A DNA stretch of 64,000 nt. Origin: Onthophagus taurus. Taxonomy: Eukaryota; Arthropoda; Insecta; Coleoptera; Scarabaeidae. The stretch covers positions 29,489,501 to 29,553,500 of the forward strand of contig NC_091967.1 in assembly GCF_036711975.1 (NCBI RefSeq), given 5' to 3'. Both the position numbers and the translations under genes were made by a program. Under the pieces are notes generated by a model. That model saw only the letters and a program-made list of their open reading frames with translations. It was not told where the DNA came from and did not search any database. Within the stretch, counting starts at the first letter, position 1. Each line of letters starts with the position of its first letter. Shown here in pieces: positions 27,726-39,558 of the stretch.

Positions 27726-28899
27726 TTTGACTTCTATTTTCTTTTATTTCGGACCTTTTCTAGTGTTGGAGGTCGTTGATCAGGTGAGATGATGGGTACT
27801 TTAATTTTATTAGTAGATTTGTCGGTCTCTTTTTAAGATCTATTAATTTTAGGGGTGGGGATGCGGATACATTCTTCCGTACCACGCTTCCTCTTCCTCT
27901 TTTGTTATCGAGCATTGGTGTGGTATAGTTACGAATTTATAATAAAGCTAACCGCGTGGTGATAGAAGTTTTGTTGGAGAATCTCAGTGTTTGATTTTGG
28001 AAATTTTCTAATCGAGTTATTCGGATTTGTTCTACGTAACGATTTTGTTGAATCGTAAAGTTTTGGAGATCCTGTTATAATTCTGATGCGTATTAGAGAC
28101 GTTATTTTGGACGCCAACTAAAAGAACGTGGTTTTGCTTCGGCGCAGTTTATTGGATCCCCAACTAATTCGCCCTCTCGTCGATTCACGTGGCGATCAGC
28201 TGTACACCATTCATCACCCTTGCTCATCACACCTGTTCAACACACCTTCACCGTTACTATAACTAGATAAGTACCCATCCATACAACAACAACGACAACA
28301 ACTGGTATAATTTAAAGATAGGCTAATTTCTGAAAAACTTTTGTTTAATCGCTCTTTGATTGATTTAGTAATTAAAAAAAAAAGAGATCTTAATTAAAAA
28401 AAAAAAAAATAATAATAATTATAATTTGTAATTTTTCATAATTTTATTGTTAATTTGTTTTGTTCACCTGTTCGCTCGATTTTTTTTGATTTCAATTTAT
28501 TTTTTTGACACCAAAGGATTGTCCATACATTATTGACTCAGCTGACTCAATTATTGTGTATTTTCTTTCTTTTTTCAGGTTATAGTTTTGATTCTATTTT
28601 TGGAGAATCTTTAGAGCAGTCAGGTTTTTTCCATATTCGAATTTAATTTAATAATTCTCTTTATTGGTCATAAACCAATATATTTTATGAAACTCAATGT
28701 TTCTTTTCTAATAATATATCTTATTATTCAATATAGTTTCAAATCTCAACTTCAGGAGTTTGTCTTTTTGTGTGTTTTGTTTAAACCTCTCGACTTGGTT
28801 TCGAACTTAGCTAGCTGTCCGAGGGAAATTAAGTTGGTGGGTATCGGTATAAGTTCGTGGCGCCCTTTTATTAACATCGTAACCTTTGAAACACAAAGA
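27726..28899. other. Unassigned AT-rich interval
   Basis: No convincing coding on either strand. On the minus strand near 28105 TTAGTTGGCGTCCAAAATAA could be an LTR end plus primer-binding site of a Ty3-type remnant. Poly-A and TAA runs lie near 28375-28430. Confidence 0.3.
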
Positions 28900-29521
28900 C
28901 GATATCAGATGAAAGGAAATAATCGAGGACGAATACCCACAAACTTTTGTAGAAACCCGAGAAGAATCCAGAAAATTAGCAACGGAAAACATACATAAGA
29001 TCCAAGACGAAAACAGAAAACAATTTAATAAAAAGAGAAAATTTTCAACACAGTACAAGTGTGGTGATCCCATCGCTATAAAACGAACCCAATTCGTAAA
29101 TTGCGGTAAGTTTAAATCAAAATTCTTGGGACCTTACAGGATTGTAACCGTTCAAAACCATGATCGATATGATGTTGATAGAGTTGGAATGACAGAAGGG
29201 CCAAAGAAGACTTCAACCGCTGTGAATTTCATGAAACCATGGAAGGACTATTTGGATGAAGTCACATCAGAAGAAGAAGGCCAAACAGTAGAACTAAATG
29301 GAAATCAGATTTATGCGTTATCTCAAAATGAAGAGGGAAGAAGCAATGAAGATCAAGATGAAAGTGAACAAGAAAACAATGGAACGAAAACGAACGACTT
29401 AGAAAAAGATCAAAATGGGATCGAGGGCGATTCCCAAATTAGGAATGGCCGATCTTTAGGATCAAATTCCCCTAAGTACCGGTTACGAAGTAGGAAGAGG
29501 GAATGCGAGTGTTGCATATGA
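28900..29521 (+). pseudogene. Ty3/gypsy integrase C-terminal region
   Basis: From about 28900 the translation reads Q-T-F-V-E-T-R-E-E-S-R, I-Q-D-E-N-R-K-Q-F-N-K-K-R-K, G-D-P-I-A-I-K-R-T-Q-F and F-L-G-P-Y-R-I-V-T-V, ending in N-F-M-K-P-W-K-D-Y plus an acidic tail with P-K-Y-R-L-R-S. This is the post-core end of a gypsy Pol, where the G-P-Y/chromodomain-like module binds chromatin. The catalytic core is missing upstream. Its stop lies just inside the following LTR. Confidence 0.7.
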
Positions 29522-29653
29522 GAGTTAGCAGTGTGTAACTAGCAGTGAGAGAGAGACTTTGATTTTTAACCAAAAGTGGTGTATTTTTGAGGTTATAGTA
29601 AAGAACTAAATATCGATTTATTGTATGTGCGTGTTTTATTTTCTCCCACAACT
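29511..29653 (+). repeat. Probable 3' LTR of the Ty3/gypsy remnant
   Basis: Begins TGTTGCATATGAGAG after a purine tract (GTAGGAAGAGGGAATGCGAG) and ends TCCCACAACTACA. TG...CA ends, an ATATCG/TTTATTG stretch and position right behind Pol support this. No partner LTR is in the window. Confidence 0.5.
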
Positions 29654-29654
29654 A

Positions 29655-30610
29655 CAAGCTAATTATTAACTAATTGCGTCGCGTCCGGTGTGAGGCGGGA
29701 GGAGGTCTTCGTGTTTACCACCATCTTCCATGGTCTGCTAAGCTCCCAGCCATCTTCTCTGTTGATGTTATTTCTATGTCGATAGATCTCTATGGCTTCT
29801 CTTGTCAGTCTATGGTAATATCTGTTGTCCCTGGCCACCACCTTTGTTTGTTCGATGTCTATTCGGTGTCCCTCTGCATGGCAATGTTCTGCAACCGCCG
29901 ACTCCTGGATCTTCCTCAACCTTTACGTTCAGTTTGGCCAACGCAAACCTTCCCACAACTACACGATAGTCGGTAGACTCCTGCTCCTTTTAATGAAGTT
30001 AGTTTGTCCTTGGCTATTGGGAGTGTGTTCCGAATTTTGCTGAACGTCTCGTACCGCACTATGATGTCGTTTTTCTTGAGGTGCCTGGCAATTCCTTCTG
30101 TTACACCTAAAACATAGGGAAGACAGATAAATCCAAGTGGTTTTGTACTTACCGCACCCTCCCTCTGATTTCGCTGCTTGATGGCCCGGTTGATGTCCAT
30201 CGAAGTGTATCCGTTCTTCTGCAGCACGCCTCGTAGGAAGTGTTGCTCCATCTTCAAGTTATCTCCTTCACATATTCTCGCTGCTCGCTGACATAAAGTT
30301 CGGATCACGGACCTCTTCTGTTGGGGGTGATGATGCCTGCAAGTACCTGTTGGTATGGGTCTTCTTCCGATATACACCAAGTTCCATATATCCATTTGTC
30401 GTCCTGGTAACCAACACATCTAGGAAAGGTAGTTTTTTCGGCAGTTTTTGTTTCCTTGGTAAACTTAATCATAGGATGTTGAGAGTTCAAGTGATCCAAG
30501 AACTTTTGGAGCCGTTTTTGATCATGTTACCATATCACAAACGAGTCATCCACATATCGGAGCCATAGTTTTGGTTTCCACTGGCTCTTCTTCAAAGCGT
30601 CTTCTTCGAA
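29655..30610 (-). pseudogene. Penelope-like element: RT end and GIY-YIG endonuclease
   Basis: Reading down the minus strand: W-L-R-Y-V-D-D-S-F-V-I (RT active site), L-D-H-L-N-S-Q-H-P, R-S-V-I-R-T-L-C-Q-R-A. The GIY-YIG nuclease start follows as G-V-Y-R-L-S-C-S-C-G-K-V-C-V-G-Q-T, then A-V-A-E-H-C-H-A-E-G-H, R-L-T-R-E-A-I-E-I and N-R-E-D-G-W-E-L-S. These parts lie in different frames with at least two frameshifts and a stop after V-I-W, so the copy is dead. It is strongly 5'-truncated. No terminal repeat was found. Confidence 0.82.
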
Positions 30611-30611
30611 T

Positions 30612-31190
30612 AAACCCATAAACTACAATTTATCTATAATTACTTTAATAACGCGATGTGCAATGGCCAAATCATCTGCATATGCCACTAACTTAACGTC
30701 TTTAATTTGCATATCATTTAAAATTTGATTAAAAAAAATATTCCAAAGTAGTGGACTCAAAACAGAGCCCTGAGGACACCTCTAGTCATCGGGAAACTGG
30801 CATTATTACAAATAACATATCGCTCTCTAAGATAGTCTTTAATACAGTTAATTAATTGAACAGATATTTCTTTTTCTTCCATGTATCTAATTATCTGTTC
30901 CCATGGAGCAGAACCAAGCGCATTTCTCACATCTAATGTTATTAAACAGCATAATTTCCTTTTACCCCTCCTAAATTTATCTGTATTTCGAGCTGCATTT
31001 AAAACTTCTTCAATCGCATGCACTGTTGATTTTCCTTTTGTAAAGCCATATTGATTATCTGATATTCCTTCTTTTTCCATTAGTTCTTCTACTATCCTTT
31101 CTTTCAAAATGACTTCATATAATTTTCCAAAACAATCAAATAAACCAAGGGATCTGTAGGCTGTATTTGCTTTTTTTTTTTGGTTTTCTC
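30612..31190 (-). pseudogene. R1-like non-LTR reverse transcriptase fragment
   Basis: Contains I-S-D-N-Q-Y-G-F-T-K-G-K-S-T-V-H-A-I, L-I-T-L-D-V-R-N-A-L-G-S-A-P-W (first catalytic Asp) and T-R-G-V. After one frame change it continues with Q-G-S-V-L-S-P-L-L-W-N-I-F and V-A-Y-A-D-D-L-A-I-A. This is the R1/LOA type of RT, with A-D-D-L-A. The thumb and 3' end are missing. Upstream, a decayed stretch links it to the endonuclease at 31635-31940. Confidence 0.78.
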
Positions 31191-31634
31191 AATGAACATT
31201 AACTTCCCTGTTTTCCAAATATCAGGAAAAATTCCCTGTTCCAACAGGACATTAAACATTTTTGAAATTCTTTCACTAATCCTACCTTCCGAAACTACCT
31301 CTTTTCTTGAAATATTTCTTCACTCTGCCGTGCATTCCTAATTTTGACTTCAAATTTAATAGTAGCATGATCACTAAGATTTTCCTCTTCCAAAATTTCC
31401 CAGTTTTCAATCCAATTAATTATGTCAACTTTGCACATCGTTATATCTATGTTTGACTCCTGATTTCCTCTTTTTCATGTAGGTTTATTACCCCTGTTGG
31501 CAATTGCCATGTTTTGCTCAATTATCCATTCACACAATATTTTCCCTCTTGCGTCCTTTTTTTTGAACCCCATAAGGCTGATTTAGCATTAAAATCTCCC
31601 ATAATAAAAATCTTTTCTCCGTTGTTCCCATCTA
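31191..31634 (-). pseudogene. Decayed EN-RT linker of the R1-like element
   Basis: The minus strand keeps scattered Glu/Lys-rich coding-like pieces between the endonuclease and RT parts, with many stops and frame changes. Confidence 0.45.
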
Positions 31635-31940
31635 CTACACCATAGCAATTTTCTTTAATTTTTCCTCAAATTCTACTAATGATTCATTAGGTGTCAAATA
31701 GCATCCAATCCACAAACCTATATTACTCTTTATCGCCACAAACCCAGGCCCTTCTTCCCATTTATAAACTTTTATTTCACTATTAACTAAATTTATTGCC
31801 ACATCACAAACTTTATCCGTGAACCATCTCTCTTTGAGTTCTGACACAACAACAATATCGATCCCCATTTCTTCAATACACTTATCTATTAAATTCATAG
31901 CTTCAACCCCTCTATTAACATTTACTTGTAATATATTCAT
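31635..31940 (-). pseudogene. R1-like endonuclease N-terminal part
   Basis: Starts M-N-I-L-Q-V-N-V-N-R-G and continues I-D-I-V-V-V-S-E, with the catalytic-type N and E of APE-like nucleases, then G-F-V-A-I-K and C-Y-L-T-P-N-E-S. Only about 100 residues are in frame before a stop; a full domain is about 220. It lies directly after ORF1, as in R1-clade elements. Confidence 0.7.
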
Positions 31941-31965
31941 TTAATAATTTTGCTATAACTTATGT

Positions 31966-32858
31966 TTAAATCAAATCGTTTTCCATAGCTCCCCTTTCTT
32001 TTTCTCCTTTCATCCGCATCTGCCTGTTCACCTTCCTAAATTTATTTAATACAGTCTTAAACTCAACACATCTCCCAGTACCAGCTTTATGTCCTTCTTG
32101 TATACAAATTGGACAAAATTCTTGGATTAAGCATTTGTCAGCCCCATGTCCCTTTTTGCCACATTTAAAACATAAGTCTCTTCTGTGTGGACCGGTACAA
32201 TTTTTTATTAAATGACCATATCCCCAACATTTATAGCATTTCTGCATATCTATTCTTTTTTCTAGTTCACAAATTGTAAAACCAATTCTTATTTTTTTAT
32301 TTTTAAGTAAGATCTCAGCACTTTTTTTATTCAATTTAATTGTAACTGCTTTAGTTTCTTCCCTCAAAATTCTCCTATTTTTAGGTAATGTTTACCAGCT
32401 CCCAAAACAGAAACAATTGCTTCTTTAACATCTTCCTTTTTAACCAAGGCATCCATACTTCTTATATGGATAATTTCATTGTCATCCTCCTCTAATTTTT
32501 TACAAAACATATTTTCCCCATTTTCTCTTATCGCTTGGCTTACTCTATTTAAGGTGTCACCTTCCTTTTCCATCGTAATTAATAACTTTCCATTTTTTGT
32601 ACTTTTAATGGTTATTATTCCTTCCTTAATATTCTCTTTATCTAAGGTACCTTTAACTTCTTTCAATGTTTCCGCAAAATTTTTCCCTCCTCCTTCCACA
32701 ACTAAAGCATACGTTTTTCGTTGTTGCTCTTTTAGTTTTTCTTCTTCTAATTCTTCAGTATATACCACAACCTTTGTATCAGATGCGTAAAAGACACACT
32801 CCATCATTTTGGCCAGTTTTTCTGTATCCACACTTTTAATTTTATGCATAACAATCAA
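31966..32858 (-). pseudogene. R1-like ORF1 (Gag-like) with CCHC knuckles
   Basis: Two frames (32364-32858 and 31966-32367) overlap by four bases and together give an ORF1. The N-terminal part is charged and helical (L-E-E-E-K-L-K-E-Q-Q-R-K). The middle domain has L-L-I-T-M-E-K-E-G-D. Three zinc knuckles end it: C-Y-K-C-W-G-Y-G-H-L-I-K-N-C, C-F-K-C-G-K-K-G-H-G-A-D-K-C and C-P-I-C-I-Q-E-G-H. ORF1 binds element RNA. A frameshift near 32364 separates the halves. A further upstream piece (32877-33125) extends to the piggyBac boundary. Confidence 0.72.
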
Positions 32859-32876
32859 TTTGTCATCTTTTGTTTC

Positions 32877-33125
32877 TTATTTCAAAATTTTAATATTTTC
32901 AAAAAGAGCTTTTTCCATATCATTATAGAAAAATTTAATATTTTTTTTACTTTTTTTCTCCATTTGTCCCTTAATTTTGATCTTATAATCTTGTTCAATC
33001 ACTCCCATATCCTTTTTTATGTCATCCAACTCTGGAAATCTCATTTTAAATTTTCTTTGTATTCCTTTTTCCATTGATCTATCAGTTGGATCTACAGCCA
33101 CTATCATCACTGCTCCATCTTTCAC
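32877..33125 (-). pseudogene. Upstream part of R1-like ORF1, cut by piggyBac
   Basis: Charged sequence (R-K-F-K-M-R-F-P-E-L-D-D-I-K-K-D-M-G) in line with the ORF1 N-terminal region. It stops reading at the TTAA of the piggyBac element. No clear continuation was found on the far side at 35480. Confidence 0.5.
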
Positions 33126-33131
33126 ATTTAA

Positions 33132-35476
33132 CCCGACGGTAGTCGCGCGTTAGTTATACGAAAATGTGGTCGCGCTGGGTCTAGTAGACCCAATACTCGT
33201 ATTTACAGAATTTTAAAAGTAGAATATCTTTTTATGGTTTGAATATTGTTGAATAATGCAGCTATAAATAATTATACACATAAATAAAAAATTTATTGAT
33301 TACAAATAATTTTTATATAAAAAACTTGATAATAAATTAATCTGTATCATAATCAGAGTTTTTATTGTCAGCGACAGTATTTTTGTTGGTACAGGTGTTG
33401 CAATGAATGCATGTGTGTTTGAGGCATAAATACTTGAAACATTCGCTACAAAAGTAGCTTGTTTTACTATCGGAACCAACACACTCCTCACAGCGTTTCC
33501 GTTTTCCGCTTACGGGGCATTCACGTCGATCTTGTTGAATTCCAGTAGCATCTTGTCGGTATTGCCGAACAGCACGGGGCAAATTTTTCAATGTCGCCCT
33601 GTATTTTTGATGTTCACTGGTAAGGTCGCGTGCTAGATGTAGCAAATATGTTCGTCTGATCAAATCTACAGCAGGATTATTTGCACAGAATATTATGTGG
33701 GAGTTTATACCTGCTGTATTCAAAAGTGAGTACAACACAACCATTGGCCATCGCTTTGTGTTTCGAGCGCAGTTGTAATTGGCAGACAGTTCGTCAACTT
33801 TGTCAACACCGGATTTTGTTTTATTATAAAACGAAATAATTGCCGGCTTATTTTTTGTCCCTGTATCGCTATCTATGTCATCGTCATAATGCATGCTAGA
33901 AATGAGGTTGACATTTTTTCGTTTACGTGGAATGTAAGACACGATTGTCTTATTTTTTTGAAAAGCAAACATGCTAGAGAATGCTGGATGTTCTTTTGTG
34001 TTCACAAAATCAAGAGGTAGTTCTTTTTTGTTTTTCCTTATGGTACCCACAAGTGTTAGATTGTGATTTTGCCACAAGTCCTCAACTAACGGATAACTGG
34101 TGAACCAATTATCGGTTGTAACATTCCTGCCTGTTTTAGAAATTGGTTCAATCAAACGTAATACTACATTTTTTGGGTCATTAGGCACTTGGTAAGGCCC
34201 CGGAGGTTGTTGACCAACATATACTTCTTGGTTGAAAGTATAGTACGTTTTTGCATCTGCTAAAGCGAAAATTTTTATACCATATTTACTTGGCTTCGAT
34301 GGTATATACTGTCTAAAGCCACAACGTCCTCTAAATGCTCTACAAATGAATCAAAAATTTCTCGAATAGGAGCCAATTTATCGTACTGTTTACGTTCTTC
34401 CCTTCTATTTTTGTCATCGGTTCGAATTACTCGTAAAAGAAACCGAAAACGTTGCAGTAACATTGTCATCCAAAACATGTCGATTCCTGTTCCATCTCGA
34501 TTCCATAAGTCTTCTGTATTCATTCTACTGCTTTTATGAATACCTGCTAAGTATATCAGTCCTATCAGAGCTTTCATTTCAACTAAGTTAGTGTACTTGG
34601 CATCTCTAGATCTTCCGTAATTATTGGATATGGACTCTATAGATTTATTAGTATTTTCTACAATACTGGTTAGCATAGAATCATCAAAAAACAGTTGCCA
34701 ACATTGAAATGGTGTTAGTGCAGATTTTGCAACTCCTTTTACTCCAGGTAGTTCACGTAAAATATTTGATTTTGATTTACGTACATTTTGGGCGTAAGGT
34801 TGCTTATTCCATTTTGTAACGCCATCTTTCCCCATAAAAAACGGTTGTAGGCTTGATTCTCCATCTACATGTTCGTCGTTACTATCGCCCTCTTCTTCGC
34901 TATTGGAGTCGCCCCTTTCTTCAACAACATCTTCTTCGTTGTCTTCTTCGTCATCGTCGGGTAGTTCAGTCTTTTCATCTTCAATGTCTTCTGCCCAGAG
35001 ACGCAACAGCCGTTCTTGCTCCTTCTCGTATGTATTCATACCTATAAAATGGGCCCTGTGCTTTTCGTTATGTATTGTAACATGTTGGTACTTACCTGGT
35101 TGTTTATTTAGCGCGTTCAGAACGTTAGAATGCCATGCACACAAATTTAGTAAAATAATGCATTGATAACACTGAAACTGGTAAACTAAAACTTGTTAGG
35201 TTAGGTTAGGCGCCAAATATTACTGCGCGCGCACGGATGAACAACTTTCAATAGTTTCATAAGGACGATCAAGTTTGGTCGCGCCGGGTCTGACGTTAAA
35301 TATTTATCGTAGGTCGAAATTACTTGTGAATTATTCAGCAACTACTAGTTTATCATTAAGCTTGGAATAATAAAAGAAGATAACCGAGGATACAAAACAG
35401 TTGAATCATTTATAGGCTTGTAACAGCTTTATAAAGCTTCACTGGGTCTAGTAGACCCGGCGCGACTACTGACGGG
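33132..35476 (-). mobile_element. piggyBac element A, decayed
   Basis: TTAA at 33128-33131 and 35477-35480 flanks ends CCCGACGGTAGTCGCGC and, inverted, CCCGTCAGTAGTCGCGC. The 2345-bp interior holds a transposase gene on the minus strand broken in the catalytic core. Confidence 0.88.
33337..35144 (-). pseudogene. piggyBac transposase A, broken
   Basis: The N-terminal part (34275-35144) carries a long acidic stretch and S-R-D-A-K-Y-T-N, with F-R-F-L-L-R-V-I. The C-terminal part (33337-34188) has N-V-T-T-D-N-W-F-T-S (second catalytic Asp), G-V-D-K-V-D-E-L, R-R-W-P-like N-T-K-R-W-P-M, and a Cys-rich tail with C-P-V-S-G-K-R-K-R-C-E-E-C. In between, the D-E-Q-L segment with the first catalytic Asp is gone and the frame changes near 34330. 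A 60-residue stretch resumes (Y-I-P-S-K-P-S-K-Y-G-I-K). It cannot be active. Confidence 0.85.
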
Positions 35477-35481
35477 TTAAG

Positions 35482-35975
35482 CAATTTCGAAGGTTTTTGA
35501 ATGTGTGTATCATTGCGGATAGAATCTCAACGTTTTTTGAGAAAAGAGATTTTTTTACGGAATATCAACACGGATATCGTAAGGAAACATCCGTAGACAT
35601 AGCAGTATACGAGACTCTCAACAAAATATTAGCAACGATAGACGAAAAGAAATTTGTAGAATTGGTAGGAGTCGATCTGTCGAAGGCATTTGATAGCGTT
35701 AATCACACATTGCTCGTGGCGTAGCCTTTGATATTTTAAATTCCTACTTGACAGCTAGGAAACAAATCGTAGTGATTAATGGTAGGAAATCGAATTCGAT
35801 CGATATTCAGTTAAGGGTGCCACAAAGTTCAGTACTTGGGCCTTTATTATTTATTATCTATGTAAATGATATGCCGTATGCTTTGCATCAGGGCAACCTT
35901 TGCCTCTACGTGGATAACAGCACCATCGTTTCAACTGGAGAATCGCCAGAAGATCTTCAAAATAACACTTGCTAA
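35482..35975 (+). pseudogene. CR1/Jockey-like RT fragment with altered active site
   Basis: Reads E-Y-Q-H-G-Y-R-K-E-T-S-V-D-I-A and V-D-L-S-K-A-F-D-S-V-N-H. After a stop it continues Q-S-S-V-L-G-P-L-L-F-I-I-Y-V-N-D-M-P and C-L-Y-V-D-N-S-T, where the usual A-D-D is V-D-N, so catalysis is lost. It is a different family from the Jockey copies. Both ends are truncated; the left end abuts the piggyBac TTAA. Confidence 0.72.
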
Positions 35976-36060
35976 CACATAATGCTAAACAATAGCTGCA
36001 AGACAATGGCCTAACATTGACGAGGAGAAGACGCAAAAAATAATGTTTAATAGAGGACAT

Positions 36061-36639
36061 GAGAAGGCAGAATGTAAATCAATACAATTTTTGGTGTTAT
36101 ACTTTCATCTTTCATTTAGATTTTCATCACGCCAAACGTGCGCATTATGAATATTAAAAATCCCACCTACAAAAAATCTCTCTTGTTTCGCCATCAGCTT
36201 GAACGGTGTTGTAATGATAAGGATAGAGCAACTGTTCCCTTAAAATGCGGTAATCGGTTGTTTTATTAATGTTTTCATGTGCAAAAATTCTTCTTCGTAA
36301 TCACTTAATTATTACAAAAACAAATTAAAATTCATGATGTTAACAAATATCAATCAACTTATGAAACTAAATCTTTGAATATCTCGAAAATGGTCCATTT
36401 TCAGAGCTATGTTTATTAGGCTCTTTTTTGTTTATTTTCGATCAGAGAATACGCTGATGCAGTATTGTACAATCGTTGCGGGACAGCCTGTAGAAGCTTG
36501 GACATTAAGGTGTGGTTCAACGCGCACCAAGTTCCCCGGGCGCCCACTATAAGTGGAGCGATCATAATGGGGAGGTCAGGGTAGCGACGTTGCAGCGACA
36601 GAAGAACCTCCGGATCGCTGTACTTACTCTGCTTATCCC
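36061..36639. other. Unassigned interval
   Basis: AT-rich sequence, then a GC-richer piece at about 36470-36620 (CCCGGGCGCCCACTATAAGT). No family-like translation is seen, and I cannot name it. Confidence 0.3.
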
Positions 36640-37440
36640 GCTTAATTAAGGAAGGAAATTGAAGAAGTCAAGAAAGGTACCGGTAGTGTGGATAATAATT
36701 CTTTTAGTAGCTTTGCATCTGCTACGAAGAGAAACATTAAAAATATGAAAATTAATGAAGTAAATAAGAGTGGGCTGGTAATATGTTTTAAATCTAGTGA
36801 AAATAATAAAGGTGAGAATTTAAAAAACAAAATTATAAAAAAAGTTAATATTGTTGATAAAGGAATAAATGTGAAAAGGGTTACATCTAACAAGATGGGA
36901 TCTGTATATATATACGATGTGGATAAGCTAAAACTGGCAGTTACGGAAAAAATAGGAAAAACGGAATTCAAAGAAATAAGTAAATTTAAACCACGTATGG
37001 TTATTTTTGGCATTAGTAACGAGTTGAAAGAGGAAAATATTTTGGATTGTTTGTTTAAACAAAATGAATTATTAGGATTCTTATAAGGATTTTAAAAAAG
37101 ATATTAAAATTAAAAGAATTTTTAAAAGGCAAGAAAATTGAGAAATGTTATTAAAGGTGGTTTTTTAAACGTTGGATGGAACCGCTGCAAAGTAGAAGGT
37201 GACAGATAGATTCTGCATTGTTTTAAATGTTTAAGGATCAGACATAAGTCTGAAAAATGCAGAGATGTTCAATTCTGCAAGAATTGCGGAGGTGAACATG
37301 ATGTTAGAAACTGCAAATCTAAGGACAAGTAATGTATTGCGCATTGAAGGAATAAGGTATCTGGGGATATTAAACATGGTTGTTTTTCAAAAGAATGTTT
37401 TTCATTAAAGAAATATTTTATAGAATTTAATAAGAAAATC
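36640..37440 (+). pseudogene. Non-LTR ORF1 (Gag-like) remnant with zinc knuckles
   Basis: The first part (36688-37083) is intact and Lys-rich, with K-P-R-M-V-I-F-G-I, typical of Gag-like ORF1 middle domains. After frame changes, knuckle remnants C-F-K-C-L-R-I-R-H-K-S-E-K-C and C-K-N-C-G-G-E-H-D-V-R-N-C follow. The translation decays with many stops after 37330. No endonuclease or RT follows directly. Confidence 0.65.
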
Positions 37441-37667
37441 GATTATGAATAGTGAAGATATCAATAAATTAGTTTTGATGGCGGGCTAGCCGTACGTGTG
37501 TAAATTTCGGTCCGGGTAAAGTCTAAAATTATCACGGAATAGAGCCATTTCAAATCTTAAATTAGTGGAGTAAAGTTTCGCGATTGTGATTTTAACGCAA
37601 TTTGAGTTAATCTCACGTTTAAATCAATTCAAAACTTTAAATCTATAAATATTGGTTATTTTGTGAG

Positions 37668-38470
37668 TTGTGGGTGGACCGGTTTTACACCTCTTTGTGT
37701 GAATTGTTTTCGAAAATGGTGAACCTGAATGACCTCGAAAAATTCTCCGATAATATAAACAAAACATTAGCAGATTTTCAGATCAAAATCGATAAAGTTG
37801 CGGCGTTGTCGAAGCCGAGTACTGAAATTCAATCTTCAGATTCACTCGAGGAGATTGTCATGGAGTTCAATTGTTTTAAGAAATATGTGAGAGAACATTT
37901 CGAAACCCTGAAGAAATTGATTACAAATAACAGTAAGGAGATTGATATTCTTGAAAATTATTCAAGACGGAACTGCCTCGTGTTTCACGGAATCATTGAG
38001 GGAGAAGATGATAAGGGTGAGTCGGTTGACGCAAAGTTGGAAAGCAAAGTCCTTGAGGTTATGTCTTCTAAGAAAATCCAAAATTTTTCCCCTACCATCG
38101 ACATGATACAAAGAATGGAGGGGTCAACCGGGCTGTTATAGTTAAATTTGTTTCATACCGGTATTGACACATTATATGGTAAAATAAAAAGAATTTAAAG
38201 AATTCAAAGAGATTGGTCACTGAGTCGTTATCCAGGAATAAACTAGAAGTTTTTAAAAAAGCTAGAGAATTATTCGGTAATACGAATGTCTGGACTAATG
38301 ATGGGAGAATTTTTGTTAAAGCTGGTACAAGTTTAAATACCATACCCTTCCAAAGCGACCTTGATGATCTAAAGGCTATGAGGGATCCGACGCCTTTGGT
38401 GGAAGACAAAAGAAAAAATTTGCGGTCGCGAACGCAAAAAAAAAATAATGGCCTTTCAGCATCAACGTAG
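37668..38470 (+). pseudogene. CR1-like non-LTR ORF1
   Basis: A coiled-coil-like N-terminus (F-S-D-N-I-N-K-T-L-A-D-F) leads into L-E-N-Y-S-R-R-N-C-L-V-F-H-G-I, the RRM-like block seen in L1/CR1-type ORF1 proteins. After a break near 38140 the second part has L-F-G-N-T-N-V-W-T-N-D-G-R-I. ORF1 would bind element RNA. At least one frameshift separates the parts. Confidence 0.65.
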
Positions 38471-38739
38471 TATTCCACGTGTATTGATTATTTACTTGCG
38501 ATCATTTTCTGTTTTTTGTTTGTTTTTTCATTCATTCAATTTTATACTTATTGCTATTCTGTTACTGCTTTTCTCTCCTCGTGCTTGGATCAGTTTCTGT
38601 TTTCACTTCTATTAATAATTTGCTTGTAAACTTAGTTACCTTATTTTATAATATTATAATTTTGTTTGTAATTTCCATCGGCCTCATAATATGAGTACCA
38701 TAGAATTTATTCAATTGCGAATTATAGACATATATTATA

Positions 38740-39000
38740 TTATATTCTTTATTGGTCGCTCGGGCTCGGATGTTACTGAACGTGGTGGTGACGTCGGAAT
38801 TTACGTAAAAAATGATTTTAAGTTTAACCACATTTTTAGCGAGGTTCTTCCCTTTGTTGAATAGTTATGGATCGAGGTGAGCCGTGGGGGACTGTCACTA
38901 TCAGTTGGTGTTCTATATAGACCGGACGTCGATTTTGCAAATTTTTTTATCAATTTTGAAGACACCATGTCCAATTTGGTCCTGCATTCCGAGTTCGGTT
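38740..39000 (+). pseudogene. CR1-like endonuclease fragment
   Basis: The frame reads G-G-D-V-G-I-Y-V-K-N-D-F-K-F, a TAG, then L-W-I-E-V-S-R-G-G and V-G-V-L-Y-R-P-D, ending near 39000 where an LTR begins. These are mid-domain blocks of the APE-like endonuclease. It belongs with the ORF1 at 37668. Confidence 0.65.
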
Positions 39001-39006
39001 GGTAGG

Positions 39007-39280
39007 TGTAGCGTCGCTACAAACATTCACAATTCACCTTCCAAAAATTACAAAATTTTTAGTAGCCATGTTTTCATTTTTCTTTGTTTCCGTGGGAAAT
39101 TTTATTAAAGAAATGAACGTTGTTATTTTTAGTTTTTCAACCAGTCTTGTCTGATTGTAACTACGTGTAAGACGTATATTAAAATTGTCTTCTAAAAAGA
39201 ATATTTTTTTTTAATTTTCAAAAAATATAGCTAGTGGCTATTTGAATATAATCATTCTATTAAAACAATCTATATTTTAT
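39007..39280 (+). repeat. 5' LTR of CsRn1-type Ty3/gypsy element
   Basis: Starts TGTAGCGTCGCTAC. Its first about 100 bases recur at 40930-41030. It is followed by TGGTGACCCCGACG, a tRNA-Trp-like primer site that I associate with the CsRn1 clade. Confidence 0.6.
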
Positions 39281-39294
39281 TGGTGACCCCGACG
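39281..39294 (+). promoter_or_regulatory. tRNA-Trp-like primer-binding site
   Basis: TGGTGACCCCGACG directly after the LTR. Confidence 0.65.
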
Positions 39295-39558
39295 AAAAAC
39301 ACGATACGATAAAATAATTTGGAGTCTGAGTCTCGACGAAAAGCCCAACACAGAAAATAATTTGGAATCCGAATCTTTAATTTCCCTTGCACCTTGACTC
39401 CTTATTCTACCACTCAATTTTTAGAAGAGTTAAAGAAATTTCAAGAAGAATCAAGACAAGGTAAAGAACAACCAAATATTTTAACAAATCATTAACAAAC
39501 AAGAATTATTAATAGTTTCAAAATTTTTCTTTATTTCTTTGATTCGTTATGTTGAGAA

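Noticed and set aside
32479..32790. Plus-strand 103-residue ORF
   Set aside because: Antisense shadow of the R1-like ORF1; hydrophobic Ser/Phe composition is typical of a mirror frame.
34853..35166. Plus-strand Ser-rich ORFs
   Set aside because: Antisense of the acidic stretch of piggyBac transposase A.
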